Positions 16,508 through 24,456 of a DNA stretch of 40,234 nucleotides are shown here, in pieces. Each line of letters starts with the position of its first letter. Position 1 is the first letter of the stretch. A program made the position numbers and the translations under genes. The stretch spans positions 1 to 40,234 of the forward strand of contig VBEF01000066.1 of the NCBI GenBank assembly GCA_005881275.1, in the 5' to 3' direction. A model generated the notes under the pieces. It did not search any database and had not been told where the DNA came from. It worked only from the letters and a program-made list of their open reading frames with translations. The DNA comes from Chloroflexota bacterium (GTDB lineage Bacteria > Chloroflexota > Dormibacteria > Dormibacterales > Dormibacteraceae).

Positions 16508-17473
16508 ATGCCTGATCTCGAGGAGCCGACCTTTGCGGACGTGCTGGACGCGGCCAGGCAGATCCGGCCGTACCTGACACCCACGCCTCTTCGCCGCTAT
16601 CCCGCGCTCGAGCGCCTGGTCGGGACTGAGCTCCACGTGAAGCACGAGAACCACAACCCAACCGGCGCGTTCAAGGTCAGGGGCGGGATCAACCTCGTCA
16701 GCCGGCTCAGCGACGACGAGCGGCGGCGCGGCGTGATCGCCGCCTCGACCGGCAACCACGGCCAATCGGTTGCCTTCGCGGCCCGGCTTTTCGGGGTCAG
16801 CGCCATCATCTGCGCGCCCGCCGCGGCCAACCCGGTCAAGGTCGAGGCGATGCAAGACATGGGCGCCGAGGTGATCCTCGACGGCGACCGCTACGACGAC
16901 TCACGCCGCAACGCCGACCGGCTTGCGCGCGAGCACGGCTACCGCTACATCCATTCGGGTGACGAGCCGCTCCTGATCGCCGGCGTCGGGACCCACACCC
17001 TGGAGGTGCTTCAGGAGCATCCTCGCATCGACACCGTCATCGTTCCGATCGGGGGCGGGTCAGGTGCGGCCGGCGCGTGCATCGCGGCCAAAGCGGTGAA
17101 TCCTGAGATCAAGGTGATCGGGGTCCAGTCCGACCAGGCCCAATCTGCCTATCTGAGCTGGAAATCCGGCTCCCTCCAGGACTCGCCCAACCGGACCCGT
17201 GCCGAAGGCCTCTCGACAGCGGCGCCATTCGAGCTGCCGCAGCGAATCATGCGCAGGCTGCTGGACGACTTCGTTCTTGTCTCGGACGACGAGATCGATG
17301 CAGCGACGGCGCTGATGATCGAAAAAACGCGGACCCTGGTCGAGGCCGCCGGGGCCGCTGCGCTGGCCGGCGCCCTAAAGCTGCGCAACCAGCTACGGGG
17401 ACGCCGCCTTGCGCTGATCTGCAGCGGCGGGAACATCAGCCCGGCACAGTTGAAGGCGCTGCTGGCGGGCTGA
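16508..17473 (+). CDS. Threonine ammonia-lyase (PLP-dependent, tryptophan-synthase-beta fold)
   Basis: The 321-residue enzyme should deaminate threonine (or serine) to 2-oxobutyrate. It has the PLP-lysine motif ENHNPTGAFKVRGG (Lys56), the ASTGNHGQS strand, the phosphate-binding loop GGGSGAAG, and the C-terminal SGGNIS that contacts the pyridine nitrogen. It lacks the C-terminal regulatory ACT domain, so it is a catabolic-type or serine/threonine dehydratase rather than an allosterically regulated biosynthetic IlvA. The ATG at 16508 is chosen because of the TAATCT box 7 nt upstream. It ends in TGATG with a peroxiredoxin gene. The divergent neighbour is the LppM-like gene, 67 bp away. Confidence 0.9.
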   Translation: MPDLEEPTFADVLDAARQIRPYLTPTPLRRYPALERLVGTELHVKHENHNPTGAFKVRGGINLVSRLSDDERRRGVIAASTGNHGQSVAFAARLFGVSAIICAPAAANPVKVEAMQDMGAEVILDGDRYDDSRRNADRLAREHGYRYIHSGDEPLLIAGVGTHTLEVLQEHPRIDTVIVPIGGGSGAAGACIAAKAVNPEIKVIGVQSDQAQSAYLSWKSGSLQDSPNRTRAEGLSTAAPFELPQRIMRRLLDDFVLVSDDEIDAATALMIEKTRTLVEAAGAAALAGALKLRNQLRGRRLALICSGGNISPAQLKALLAG

Positions 17474-18030
17474 TGTCCGACTTCTCTCGGTTTCCCGCGC
17501 CGATCGACGACGGAGGGGCGGCCGGCCTGGAAGGCAAGAGACTGCCCAAAGTCAGCCTCCCCTCCACATCGGGATCGGCCGTCGACCTCACGAGCATCGT
17601 CGGCACGCTCGTCCTTTATGTGTATCCGCACGCCACCGGCACGCCTGACCTGCCGGCACCCGGATGGGCCGATATTCCGGGAGCGACCGGCTGCACGGCT
17701 GAGAGCTGCGCTTTTCGCGACCGAGAGCCGTCGTTCCAGGCGGCCGGCGCTTCGGTGATGGGCCTCTCGGCGCAAACGAGCGAGGCGCAGGCGCAGTTCG
17801 CGGCTCGAAAGAGCATCACGTTTCCGCTGCTCAGCGACCCGGATCTCGACCTATCAAGAGATCCCGGCCTCCCCACCTTCCGCGCCGGCGGCCTGCACCT
17901 TTACAAGCGGCTGACGCTGGTCGCCGAGTCAGGCACGATCGTGAAGGTCTTCTATCCCGTATTTCCACCGGATACGCATCCTGCGGACGTCCTGCAGTGG
18001 CTCCAGGGTCACCTCGATGCCGGCAAGTGA
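17473..18030 (+). CDS. Peroxiredoxin (BCP/PrxQ-like)
   Basis: The 185-residue AhpC/TSA-family thiol peroxidase has PGATGCTAESCAFRD with the peroxidatic Cys74 and a probable resolving Cys79 five residues later, the PrxQ/BCP spacing. SITFPLLSDPD follows, as in the family. It reduces hydroperoxides using thioredoxin-like donors in the cytoplasm. An insertion before the catalytic Cys (TGTPDLPAPGWADI) makes it slightly longer than E. coli Bcp, as in a distinct BCP subgroup. The ATG overlaps the stop of the threonine lyase gene by one base. Its last 102 bp overlap the 3' end of the convergent HAD gene. Confidence 0.9.
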   Translation: MSDFSRFPAPIDDGGAAGLEGKRLPKVSLPSTSGSAVDLTSIVGTLVLYVYPHATGTPDLPAPGWADIPGATGCTAESCAFRDREPSFQAAGASVMGLSAQTSEAQAQFAARKSITFPLLSDPDLDLSRDPGLPTFRAGGLHLYKRLTLVAESGTIVKVFYPVFPPDTHPADVLQWLQGHLDAGK

Positions 18031-18630
18031 CGCGATAACCGCATCGGCATCGCGCAGCTCGGAAGCTGCATGCGTGTTCGTCACGCCTAGCGCCGTCATG
18101 CCGGCGCCACGCGCGGCGCGGATTCCCGCCGGGCTGTCCTCGACCGCGAGGCACGCGTTCGCCGGCACCTCCAACCGTTGGGCCGCCAGCCGGTAACCGG
18201 CGGGATCGGGCTTTCCGCGCGGGGTATCTTCGGCGCTGATGAGCACCTGGGGCACTTGTAGGCCGGCCAACGCGAGATGGCGCAACGCCGGCTCGCGCCT
18301 GGCCGAGGTCACAATCGCCCAGCCGCCAACCGGCAGGCCGGCGATGAGCTCGGCCGCTCCGTCCAAAGCGATAACTGAGGCATGCAGCGTTGCCTGACGC
18401 GAAGCGATGTTGAGTGCCTCGGCGACCGGATCCACCGTTGGAGCGAACTTCCGGATGAGCTCCAGCGCGGTGAGGTGGATGTCCGAGAGCACGACGTCAG
18501 GTGAAACGCCCCGGGACGTTGCCCACTCGGCCCAGGCGGCTCGAATCGCGGGCATGGTGTCGACCAGCACGCCGTCGAGGTCGAACACGATGGCGCCGGC
18601 GTCGAAGCTGCCGGATTGAAAGCCCGTCAA
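17929..18630 (-). CDS. HAD-superfamily hydrolase, subfamily IA
   Basis: The 233-residue phosphatase-like protein has all HAD motifs: IVFDLDGVLVDT (nucleophile and acid Asp), IVTSARR (Ser/Thr motif), GKPDPAGY (Lys) and VEDSPAGIRAA (acidic pair). It resembles sugar-phosphate phosphatases and beta-phosphoglucomutases; substrate unknown. The start is taken as TTG at 18630, as no ATG precedes motif I. The C-terminus runs about 25 residues beyond the normal end of the fold (from QDVRRMRIRWKYG), and this tail lies wholly inside the convergent peroxiredoxin gene. Its 5' end overlaps that of a second, broken HAD gene by 15 bp. Confidence 0.88.
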   Translation of the reverse strand: MTGFQSGSFDAGAIVFDLDGVLVDTMPAIRAAWAEWATSRGVSPDVVLSDIHLTALELIRKFAPTVDPVAEALNIASRQATLHASVIALDGAAELIAGLPVGGWAIVTSARREPALRHLALAGLQVPQVLISAEDTPRGKPDPAGYRLAAQRLEVPANACLAVEDSPAGIRAARGAGMTALGVTNTHAASELRDADAVIASLAGIEVTLEPLQDVRRMRIRWKYGIEDLHDRA

Positions 18631-19136
18631 TTGCGTGGAGTGATTTTCGACCTCGACGGCGTCCTCGCGATCTCTGAACCGCTTCTCGCCGAGGCCGCTA
18701 TCGCACTGTTCGCCGAGAAGGGTCAGGTAGTGACGGCCGACGATTTCAAGCCGTTTATCGGGATGGGAGAAGACAGATACATCGGCGGCGTGGCCGATCG
18801 GCTAGGCATCGAGCTGGACCTGGAGCGCGACAAGGCTCGCCTGTACGAGATCTACCTCCGGGTCATCAAAGGCCGGCTGCGGCCGCTGAGTGGTGCCGTT
18901 GAATTCGTGAAGACCTGCCCGCGCCGGACATATTCCTGGAAGCATGCCGCCGCGTAGGGCTGCCGGCGTCGGCGTGCCTGATCGTCGAGGATGCCGTGAG
19001 CGGGGTGACTGCGGCCAAGGCGGCGGGAGCTCGCTGCCTGGGCATCACGTCCACTTTCGACGCGGCGCAGCTGGCTGATGCGGACTGGATCGCCCCCGAC
19101 CTCGCGCATGTTCCGCCCGATGCCCTCGCCTGGTGA
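18616..19136 (+). pseudogene. HAD-superfamily hydrolase with internal deletion and frameshift
   Basis: The first frame (from TTG 18616) gives about 100 residues with motif I GVIFDLDGVLAIS and a normal cap domain up to GAVEFVKT, then goes out of frame and stops at 18957. From about 18920 the next frame resumes with PAPDIFLEACRRVGLPASA, VEDAVSGVTAAKAAG and a natural C-terminus ending at the TGA at 19134-19136. Together the parts are about 45-50 residues short of a HAD-IA protein. The segment with motif II and the GK of motif III is missing. So a deletion of about 150 bp, not a multiple of three, removed the middle of the gene. It cannot encode an active phosphatase as read, unless the sequence or assembly is wrong here. 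Confidence 0.8.
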
Positions 19137-19211
19137 TGTTGGTTCCCCAGACCGCCCGGTTAGCCACTACAGTTGGACGCGTTTTCGACCTGACTTACGA
19201 AGGGGCCAGGA

Positions 19212-20066
19212 ATGCCTACCGCCGTCGCCAGGAAGGACAAGAAGCGGAAGAAGAAAGACGGCCAGTGGCCGCCCAAGAAGCAAACCGCCCTGTCCAAGGC
19301 CGACTACGAAAAAGAGCTCCGCCGGCTCCAGGTCGAGCTGGTGCAGCTCGAGGAGTGGGTCAGGCATCGTGGGCTGAGGGTGGTCGTTCTCTTTGAAGGA
19401 CGCGACACGGCCGGCAAAGGTGGCGTCATCAAGCGCATGACTGCGCTGCTCAACCCTCGGTATGTCCGGGTCGTGGCGCTTCCGGCGCCGACCGAGAGAG
19501 AAAGAACGCAGTGGTACTTCCAGCGCTACATCGCCCACCTGCCGTCCGCGGGCGAGATGGTTCTGTTCGACCGAAGCTGGTACAACCGCGCGGGCGTCGA
19601 GCATGTGATGGGCTTTTGCACCGACGACGAGTACGAAGAGTTCATGCGGACGTGCCCGCAGTTCGAGCGAATGCTCGTCCGCGCCGGCGTCATCCTCATC
19701 AAATACTGGCTGTCGGTCAGCGACGAGGAACAGGAGCGGCGGTTCCTCGGCCGCATCAATGACCCCAGCAAACGATGGAAGCTCAGTCCGATGGACCTCC
19801 AAGCGCGTGCGCGTTGGGTGGACTACTCGGAGGCGAAGGATCAGATGTTTGCGTACTGCGACATCAAGGAAGCGCCGTGGAACGTCGTCGAGACGGACAA
19901 CAAACGCGCCGCGCACCTGAATCTGATCAGCCACTTCCTCTCGCTCATCCCGTTTGAGGAAGTGCCGCACGACGAGATCAAGCTGCCGCCTCGCCAAAAG
20001 CGCAGCTACACAAGACCGCCGAAGAGCACACAGCGCATGGTGCCAATCAGTTACGAGGTGAAGTGA
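19212..20066 (+). CDS. ppk2: Polyphosphate kinase 2
   Basis: The 284-residue PPK2-family protein transfers phosphate between polyphosphate and nucleoside di- or monophosphates. A basic Lys-rich head (residues 7-15) precedes Walker A FEGRDTAGKGG (61-71). The lid motif DRSWYNRAGVEHVMGF begins at residue 120, and LSPMDL and YCDIKEAPWNVV mark the rest of the core. Length suits a single-domain class I PPK2. The ATG at 19212 follows AGGGGCCAGGA. A CBS-domain gene begins 3 nt after its stop, so the two are very likely co-expressed; CBS domains usually sense adenylates, which are PPK2 substrates or products. That functional link is inference. Confidence 0.95.
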   Translation: MPTAVARKDKKRKKKDGQWPPKKQTALSKADYEKELRRLQVELVQLEEWVRHRGLRVVVLFEGRDTAGKGGVIKRMTALLNPRYVRVVALPAPTERERTQWYFQRYIAHLPSAGEMVLFDRSWYNRAGVEHVMGFCTDDEYEEFMRTCPQFERMLVRAGVILIKYWLSVSDEEQERRFLGRINDPSKRWKLSPMDLQARARWVDYSEAKDQMFAYCDIKEAPWNVVETDNKRAAHLNLISHFLSLIPFEEVPHDEIKLPPRQKRSYTRPPKSTQRMVPISYEVK

Positions 20067-20069
20067 AGG

Positions 20070-20450
20070 GTGAAAGTCAGGGATCTGCCGCCCGGCCGCC
20101 TGCTCTCGGTCGACCCGCAGACCAGGCTGGCGGAGGTGGCGCGCCAGATGCGCGGCCATGACGCAGACTCGGTCGCCGTCATGTCGGACGGCGCGCTGGT
20201 CGGCATCATCACTGAAAGAGACCTCGTGCGCGCGATCGCCGATGGAGTGAATCCGAGCCAAACGGCGGCCGGCGTGATCATGACCGCGGACCCGGCCACC
20301 GTCACCGCGGATGAAGATGTGAGCGTAGTGGCGTTGAAGATGATGAGTCTCGGCGTCCGCCACCTGCCGGTCGTGGACGGGCAGGGAAATCCGCTCGGCC
20401 TTGTGTCGGCGCGCAACCTGGTGGCGGTGCTCGACCGGGCTCAGTCCTAG
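20070..20450 (+). CDS. Two-CBS-domain protein
   Basis: The 126-residue protein consists of a tandem CBS (Bateman) pair and nothing else: the first repeat has DSVAVMSDGALVGIITERD, the second GVRHLPVVDGQGNPLGLVSARN. Both end in the typical G-(I/L)-(I/V)-(T/S)-x-R-(D/N) turn that can bind ribose-phosphate of adenine nucleotides. It starts with GTG at 20070, after GAGGTGAAGTGAAGG that overlaps the ppk2 stop. It may report AMP/ATP status to PPK2 or another partner, but nothing in the sequence names the partner. The Rieske gene follows after 5 nt. Confidence 0.9.
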   Translation: MKVRDLPPGRLLSVDPQTRLAEVARQMRGHDADSVAVMSDGALVGIITERDLVRAIADGVNPSQTAAGVIMTADPATVTADEDVSVVALKMMSLGVRHLPVVDGQGNPLGLVSARNLVAVLDRAQS

Positions 20451-20455
20451 GCGGG

Positions 20456-21415
20456 ATGCTCGACGACCCGGTCCTGGTCGAGGACTGGCATCCCGTAGCG
20501 CGCGTCGAGGACCTCGCCGACGGGGGACCGCTGGCTGCTCGGGTCCTCGGCGAAGACCTCGTCGTCTGGCGCTCGGGCGAGGAGTTTCATGCCTGGCGCG
20601 ACCTCTGCGTGCACCGCGGAACACGTCTGTCGCTCGGACGCATCGTCGACGGCGTCCGGCTCGAATGCCCGTATCACGGCTGGACGTACGGCTCGGACGG
20701 ATGCTGCGTCTTGATGCCGGCGCACCCTGAGCAGACCCCGCCGGCAAAGGCGAGGGTTGCGACGTATCAGGCGAAAGCGCGGCACGGCGTCGTCTGGGTC
20801 ACGCTCGGCAGCGGCGCGACGGATATCCCGGCATTCGAGCTGATGGACGATCCCGGACACAACGTTTTGATGTCCGGGCCTTATCACGTGAAAGCCAGTG
20901 GCCCTCGCGTCATAGAGAACTTTCTCGACGTGGGTCATTTTCCATTTGTTCATGAGGGCATCCTCGGCGACCGTTCCCGTCCGGAGATTGCCGACTACGA
21001 CGCCGTCGTCAGTGCCGACGGCGTGCTGGCCACGGGAGTCAAGGTCTATCAGCCCGACCCGTACGCGACCGGCCATGGCGCGACGGTGACCTACACCTAC
21101 CGCGTCCACCGCCCGCTCTCCGCGTCATTCATCAAACACGGGGAGCACTCCTTCGGAATGCTGCTGTCAGTGACACCGCACGATGCGGTTGACAGCAGCG
21201 CGTGGATGTGGATGGCGATGGACTACGAGCCGACCTCGGAGATGGTCGACTTCCAGGACCGCATCTTCGCCCAGGACCGTCCCATCCTGGAGTCGCAGCG
21301 GCCGGAGCTCCTGCCGCTGGACCTGCAGGCGGAGCTTCACCTACGGAGTGACAGGACGGCGATCGCCTACCGGCGCTGGCTGCGCGAGCTGGGCGTGCGC
21401 ACCGGCGCTTACTAG
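20456..21415 (+). CDS. Rieske 2Fe-2S ring-hydroxylating-type oxygenase
   Basis: The 319-residue protein is a class IA-like oxygenase alpha subunit. The Rieske centre is CVH at 51-53 and CPYH at 71-74, with a 17-residue spacer. The mononuclear iron motif ENFLDVGHFPFVH follows with Asp158, His161, His166 and the bridging-type Asn155. It resembles O- and N-demethylating Rieske monooxygenases (vanillate demethylase type) more than dioxygenases. A reductase gene is not adjacent. It follows the CBS gene by 5 nt and ends 54 bp before the convergent YiiX-like gene. Substrate unknown. Since a purine operon lies 15 kb away, methylxanthine demethylation is a possible but unsupported idea. Confidence 0.9.
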   Translation: MLDDPVLVEDWHPVARVEDLADGGPLAARVLGEDLVVWRSGEEFHAWRDLCVHRGTRLSLGRIVDGVRLECPYHGWTYGSDGCCVLMPAHPEQTPPAKARVATYQAKARHGVVWVTLGSGATDIPAFELMDDPGHNVLMSGPYHVKASGPRVIENFLDVGHFPFVHEGILGDRSRPEIADYDAVVSADGVLATGVKVYQPDPYATGHGATVTYTYRVHRPLSASFIKHGEHSFGMLLSVTPHDAVDSSAWMWMAMDYEPTSEMVDFQDRIFAQDRPILESQRPELLPLDLQAELHLRSDRTAIAYRRWLRELGVRTGAY

Positions 21416-21469
21416 GCCTCCCCATGTATCGGGGGCGCAGGTCCAAGCCAGGCCGGGGACTGTAGCTAC

Positions 21470-22069
21470 TCAGGTTCGAGCTCGCACGCCGAACCGCGTG
21501 GCCAGGTCGGCAGGCAGCGTGATGTCAGGGTCGAGGTCCAGGAGCAGGCCGCCCGCATGCAGTGCGCGAACAACGAGCCCGGAACAGATCTGGTGATCGG
21601 CGCGCATCAGCCGTAACGACCATCCGGTGAGCAGGAAGATGGCCGACCCAAGAAGAGCGAGATAACCGAAAGCCTTCCCAACCTGGGCGTTCGCGTAGTC
21701 CACAGAGCGCCGCCGGCCGTCGGCGCCGAATTCCGGGCCGAGCCGAACGAGGTGGTACTCGTTCGCCCTGTACCTGGAGATCGGGCTGCGGCGAACCCCA
21801 GTGCTCTCCGCCTCGACAAGCGCACCGTCTCTGCCGACCACCAGGGCGGAATGGCTCCAATGCGCGTAGACGGCTTCGGCGCCCCGGAAGCGCCAGCGCT
21901 GGCCAGCGCTGATCAGCCGGGAGATCGGGTTGTGGCGGTGGGTCAGCACGAAGTCGCCAGGGTCGAACTCGGTCGCCTCTTCACCGGGGCCATAGCGTTC
22001 GACCCTGGCCACACCATCACCGTACGGCAACGGTCTCTTGGCGAAAGTTCGCTGACTTGTCGCCCTCAA
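21470..22069 (-). CDS. YiiX-like permuted papain-fold cysteine peptidase/amidase
   Basis: The 199-residue protein matches the permuted NlpC/P60 (YiiX/YaeF) pattern. There is FDPGDFVLTHR near residue 36, the catalytic His in HWSHSALVVGRDGALVEAES, and the catalytic Cys in ICSGLVVRAL near the C-terminus. GRRRSVDYANAQVGKAFGYLALLG and a hydrophobic stretch (SAIFLLTGW) between them are usual in this family. It may cleave a peptide or lipid amide near the membrane; no signal peptide is seen. I take the TTG at 22069, because GAAGGGAG lies just upstream; a GTG at 22012 is the alternative. It diverges from the DUF1206 relic across 18 bp. Confidence 0.72.
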   Translation of the reverse strand: MRATSQRTFAKRPLPYGDGVARVERYGPGEEATEFDPGDFVLTHRHNPISRLISAGQRWRFRGAEAVYAHWSHSALVVGRDGALVEAESTGVRRSPISRYRANEYHLVRLGPEFGADGRRRSVDYANAQVGKAFGYLALLGSAIFLLTGWSLRLMRADHQICSGLVVRALHAGGLLLDLDPDITLPADLATRFGVRART

Positions 22070-22087
22070 CCGTTCTCCCTTCGAAGC

Positions 22088-22812
22088 ATGGCGACGATTC
22101 AGGCGAACGCGAATTCGGTCAAGCAGGCCGCCGCGAATCCGGGCCTCGAGCTGCTCGAGAGGCTTGGCTACGTGGTGCGGGGGGCCCTGTACGCCGTCAT
22201 GGGCGTGCTTGCGCTTCGGATTGCGATGTCAAAGCCCGACGGACAGGCGGTCGATCTGACCGGCAGCGTGGTCTTCCTGATCGCCAACCCGTTCGGGAAG
22301 TTCGTCCTGCTCGTGATCATCGTCGGCTTGGCGGCCTATTCGGTCTGGGGTCTCATACGGGCGATCTTCGATCCGCTGCATCGAGGCAGCGATCCGTCCG
22401 GCTACTTGGAGAGACTCGGCTTTATCTCGAGCGCGGTGTCGTACGCGGCGATCGCGGGATCGGCGTCGGCCTGGGCCAGTTCGTCGAGGCCTATCGCGCT
22501 GTCTTCAAGCGAGACCTCAATGGCGCGGAGATGAGCGAGATGCAGCGCAAGGTCGCTGTTGCGCTCGGCCGCTTCGGGATGTTTTCGCGGGGCGTCGTCT
22601 TCCTCGTCATCGGCTGGTTCATCGTCCAGGCCGGGGTCCACCATGACCCCGCCAAGGTCCAGGGGTTTGGCGGAGCTTTCATGTTTCTGCTCGCCCAGCC
22701 GTTTGGACACCTGGTCCTGGGCACCGTCGCGCTCGGATTCATCGCGCTGGGCCTCCACTCCCTTGTCTGCGCGCGATGGATGCGCTTGCTGGGCAGCTCG
22801 GGAGCGGCATAA
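22088..22812 (+). pseudogene. DUF1206 membrane protein broken by a frameshift/deletion
   Basis: The first frame (ATG 22088) encodes GYVVRGALYAVMGVLALRIA, a GSVVFLIANPFGKFVLLVIIVG pair of helices and LGFISSAVSYAAIAG, which is the first half of a six-helix DUF1206 protein, before it goes wrong and stops at 22534. From about 22453 another frame resumes with GIGVGLGQFVEAYRAVFKRDL, then FGMFSRGVVFLVIGWFIV and the last helix pair to the TAA at 22812. The combined product is about 240 residues against about 270 in the family. Helices three and four are joined without the usual loop and second PFG segment, so a small deletion as well as a frame change is likely. Function of DUF1206 is unknown. Confidence 0.75.
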
Positions 22813-22843
22813 CCGCGGCGGCGCGCAAACTCGTGGGAGTCAG

Positions 22844-23707
22844 ATGAGCGCCGTCAGGCTCCAGACCGCGCGTGCCACGAGCCTCTTGATCCTGAGCCCC
22901 AGGGCGGGATCGATGAATCCGGACGTCGAAGCGAAGATCCGCAAGGCGTTCGACGGCAGTCTGATCGTCGAGTTCGATCCGAGGATGGACCTCGACAATC
23001 TGATCACGCGCACCGCCACGGTGATTGTCGCCGGGGGCGACGGGACGATCGGATGGGTCGTCCGCAGGCTCGTGGACTCAAAGCACCCAGTCGGGATCAT
23101 CTCCATGGGGACATTCAACAACTTCGCGAAATCGCTGCACCTGCCTACAACCGTCGACGCGGCCATTCGAGTGGTCAAGAACGGAAAGCCCCATCCCATC
23201 ACCCTCGGTCGCGTCAACGGCACTGTTTTCCTGGAGGCTGCCGCAATCGGGTTGTTCGGCGCGACCATAGCCGCGGGCGATGCGGCCAAGGACCTGGCCT
23301 TCGGGGCGTTCGCCGACGCGGCCAGGAGGGTGATCACGGCCAGGCAGTTCAGTTACGAGCTGACCGGCGATATCACCGGTGAGGGAAGCGCCATGTCGCT
23401 GGTCTTCACGAACACCAGGTCGATCGGCACTCAGATGCCCGTGAGCGACAAGACGCCGGAGGATCCTTTCCTCGAGCTGTCGGTCCACGCCGGCTCGAAC
23501 CGCACTGACATCGTCAGGCGTGTGCTTGCCCGCACTGTGCTCTCCAAGGATGGCGAGGAGGGTCTCGGCCAGCGGTTCAGGTTCCGCAAGCTGCAGGTCA
23601 CCACCAAGCCGCGGGCTCGGATCTACGCCGACAACATCCGCGTCGGCCTGACCCCCGCGTCGATCTCGGCCGAGCTCAGCGCGCTCAAGGTCATCCTGCC
23701 TCGATGA
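22844..23707 (+). CDS. Diacylglycerol kinase-family lipid kinase
   Basis: The 287-residue protein has the DAGK/sphingosine kinase catalytic fold: LLILSPRAG (nucleotide-binding strand near residue 14), VAGGDGTIGWVV (the GGDGT signature at 64-68), and PVGIISMGTFNNFAKSL, equivalent to P-L-G-T-x-N-D-F. The C-terminal beta-sandwich has FLEAAAIGLFG. It should phosphorylate a lipid diol with ATP at the inner membrane face. ATG at 22844 follows GGGAG by 4 nt. It overlaps the next gene, a PAP2 phosphatase, by 4 nt (ATGA), so a lipid kinase and lipid phosphatase are translationally coupled. Confidence 0.92.
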   Translation: MSAVRLQTARATSLLILSPRAGSMNPDVEAKIRKAFDGSLIVEFDPRMDLDNLITRTATVIVAGGDGTIGWVVRRLVDSKHPVGIISMGTFNNFAKSLHLPTTVDAAIRVVKNGKPHPITLGRVNGTVFLEAAAIGLFGATIAAGDAAKDLAFGAFADAARRVITARQFSYELTGDITGEGSAMSLVFTNTRSIGTQMPVSDKTPEDPFLELSVHAGSNRTDIVRRVLARTVLSKDGEEGLGQRFRFRKLQVTTKPRARIYADNIRVGLTPASISAELSALKVILPR

Positions 23708-24426
23708 GCGCGCAACCGAAGGAAGCCGCGAAGGAGATTCTTGCCGGCGAGCCTCAGGAAGCCGCCAGGAGCTGGTTGGGCTGGACCGCGCTGGCGATGT
23801 TCGTGTTGTTCGGCATCGATACCGTCCTCGTCCTGGATGGCTTTTGGCTGCCCATCGACGTCAGGATCACGACCTTCATCCAGGGCCTCAACTGGGGTCC
23901 GATCGTGTACCCGATGGAGCTGATCAACGTGACGGCGGGTTACTGGCAGGTCCTGGCCGGCGTCATCGCAATCGTTGCGCTCTTCGTGGTTGAGCGCCGC
24001 GCGGGGTGGCTGATGCTGATCGGCAGCGTCTCGAGCCTGCTCGACAACATCATCAAGCTGCTCGTCTCGCGCCAGAGGCCGACTGTCGACCTGGTCCACA
24101 TCCTGACCCCGGCCAGCGGTTTCAGCTACCCGAGCGGACATGCCGTCTTCTTCACCTGGATGAGCTTCATGCTCGCGGTGTCCCTGGCGCCGCGAATCAA
24201 GCCGGTCTACCGACCCGCCATCTGGCTGGTGGCGACCACCGTGATCGTGCTGACGTGCATCGCGCGGGTCTGGGCCGGTGATCACTGGCCCAGCGACGTC
24301 ATCGGCGGCGTGCTCCTCGGCGCGGGCTGGTCCGCGCTCGTGCTTTGGCTGCCCGAGCGGTGGCTCCCATCACCGAGCTTTCGGTGGTTCAGCGGTCGGT
24401 TGCGGAGGCGGTCGCCGAGCCACTGA
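23704..24426 (+). CDS. PAP2-family membrane phosphatase
   Basis: The 240-residue integral membrane protein has about six helices and the three PAP2 motifs: KLLVSRQRP (Lys118, Arg125), YPSGH (143-146, His146) and ARVWAGDHWPSD (Arg188, His194, Asp198). It dephosphorylates phosphatidate, phosphatidylglycerol-phosphate or undecaprenyl-pyrophosphate, with the active site facing outwards. Start ATG overlaps the lipid kinase stop by 4 nt, which suggests opposed or sequential lipid phosphorylation steps. The N-terminal 22 residues are polar and unusual for the family but remain in frame after a clear coupled start. Confidence 0.93.
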   Translation: MSAQPKEAAKEILAGEPQEAARSWLGWTALAMFVLFGIDTVLVLDGFWLPIDVRITTFIQGLNWGPIVYPMELINVTAGYWQVLAGVIAIVALFVVERRAGWLMLIGSVSSLLDNIIKLLVSRQRPTVDLVHILTPASGFSYPSGHAVFFTWMSFMLAVSLAPRIKPVYRPAIWLVATTVIVLTCIARVWAGDHWPSDVIGGVLLGAGWSALVLWLPERWLPSPSFRWFSGRLRRRSPSH

Positions 24427-24456
24427 TGGTCGACCGTCGCCCGTTTGGGGTTGACA

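Noticed and set aside
19167-20747. Long minus-strand frame opposite ppk2, CBS and Rieske genes
   Set aside because: The plus-strand genes have complete family motifs; the minus frame is Arg/His-rich noise.
21416-21469. Possible bidirectional terminator between convergent genes (CCCC/GGGG hairpin)
   Set aside because: The stem has a mismatch and no T-run follows on either strand, so I do not call it.
21473-21481. GGTTCGAGC, like a tRNA T-loop
   Set aside because: No matching acceptor, D or anticodon arms around it; it lies in the 3' end of the YiiX-like gene.
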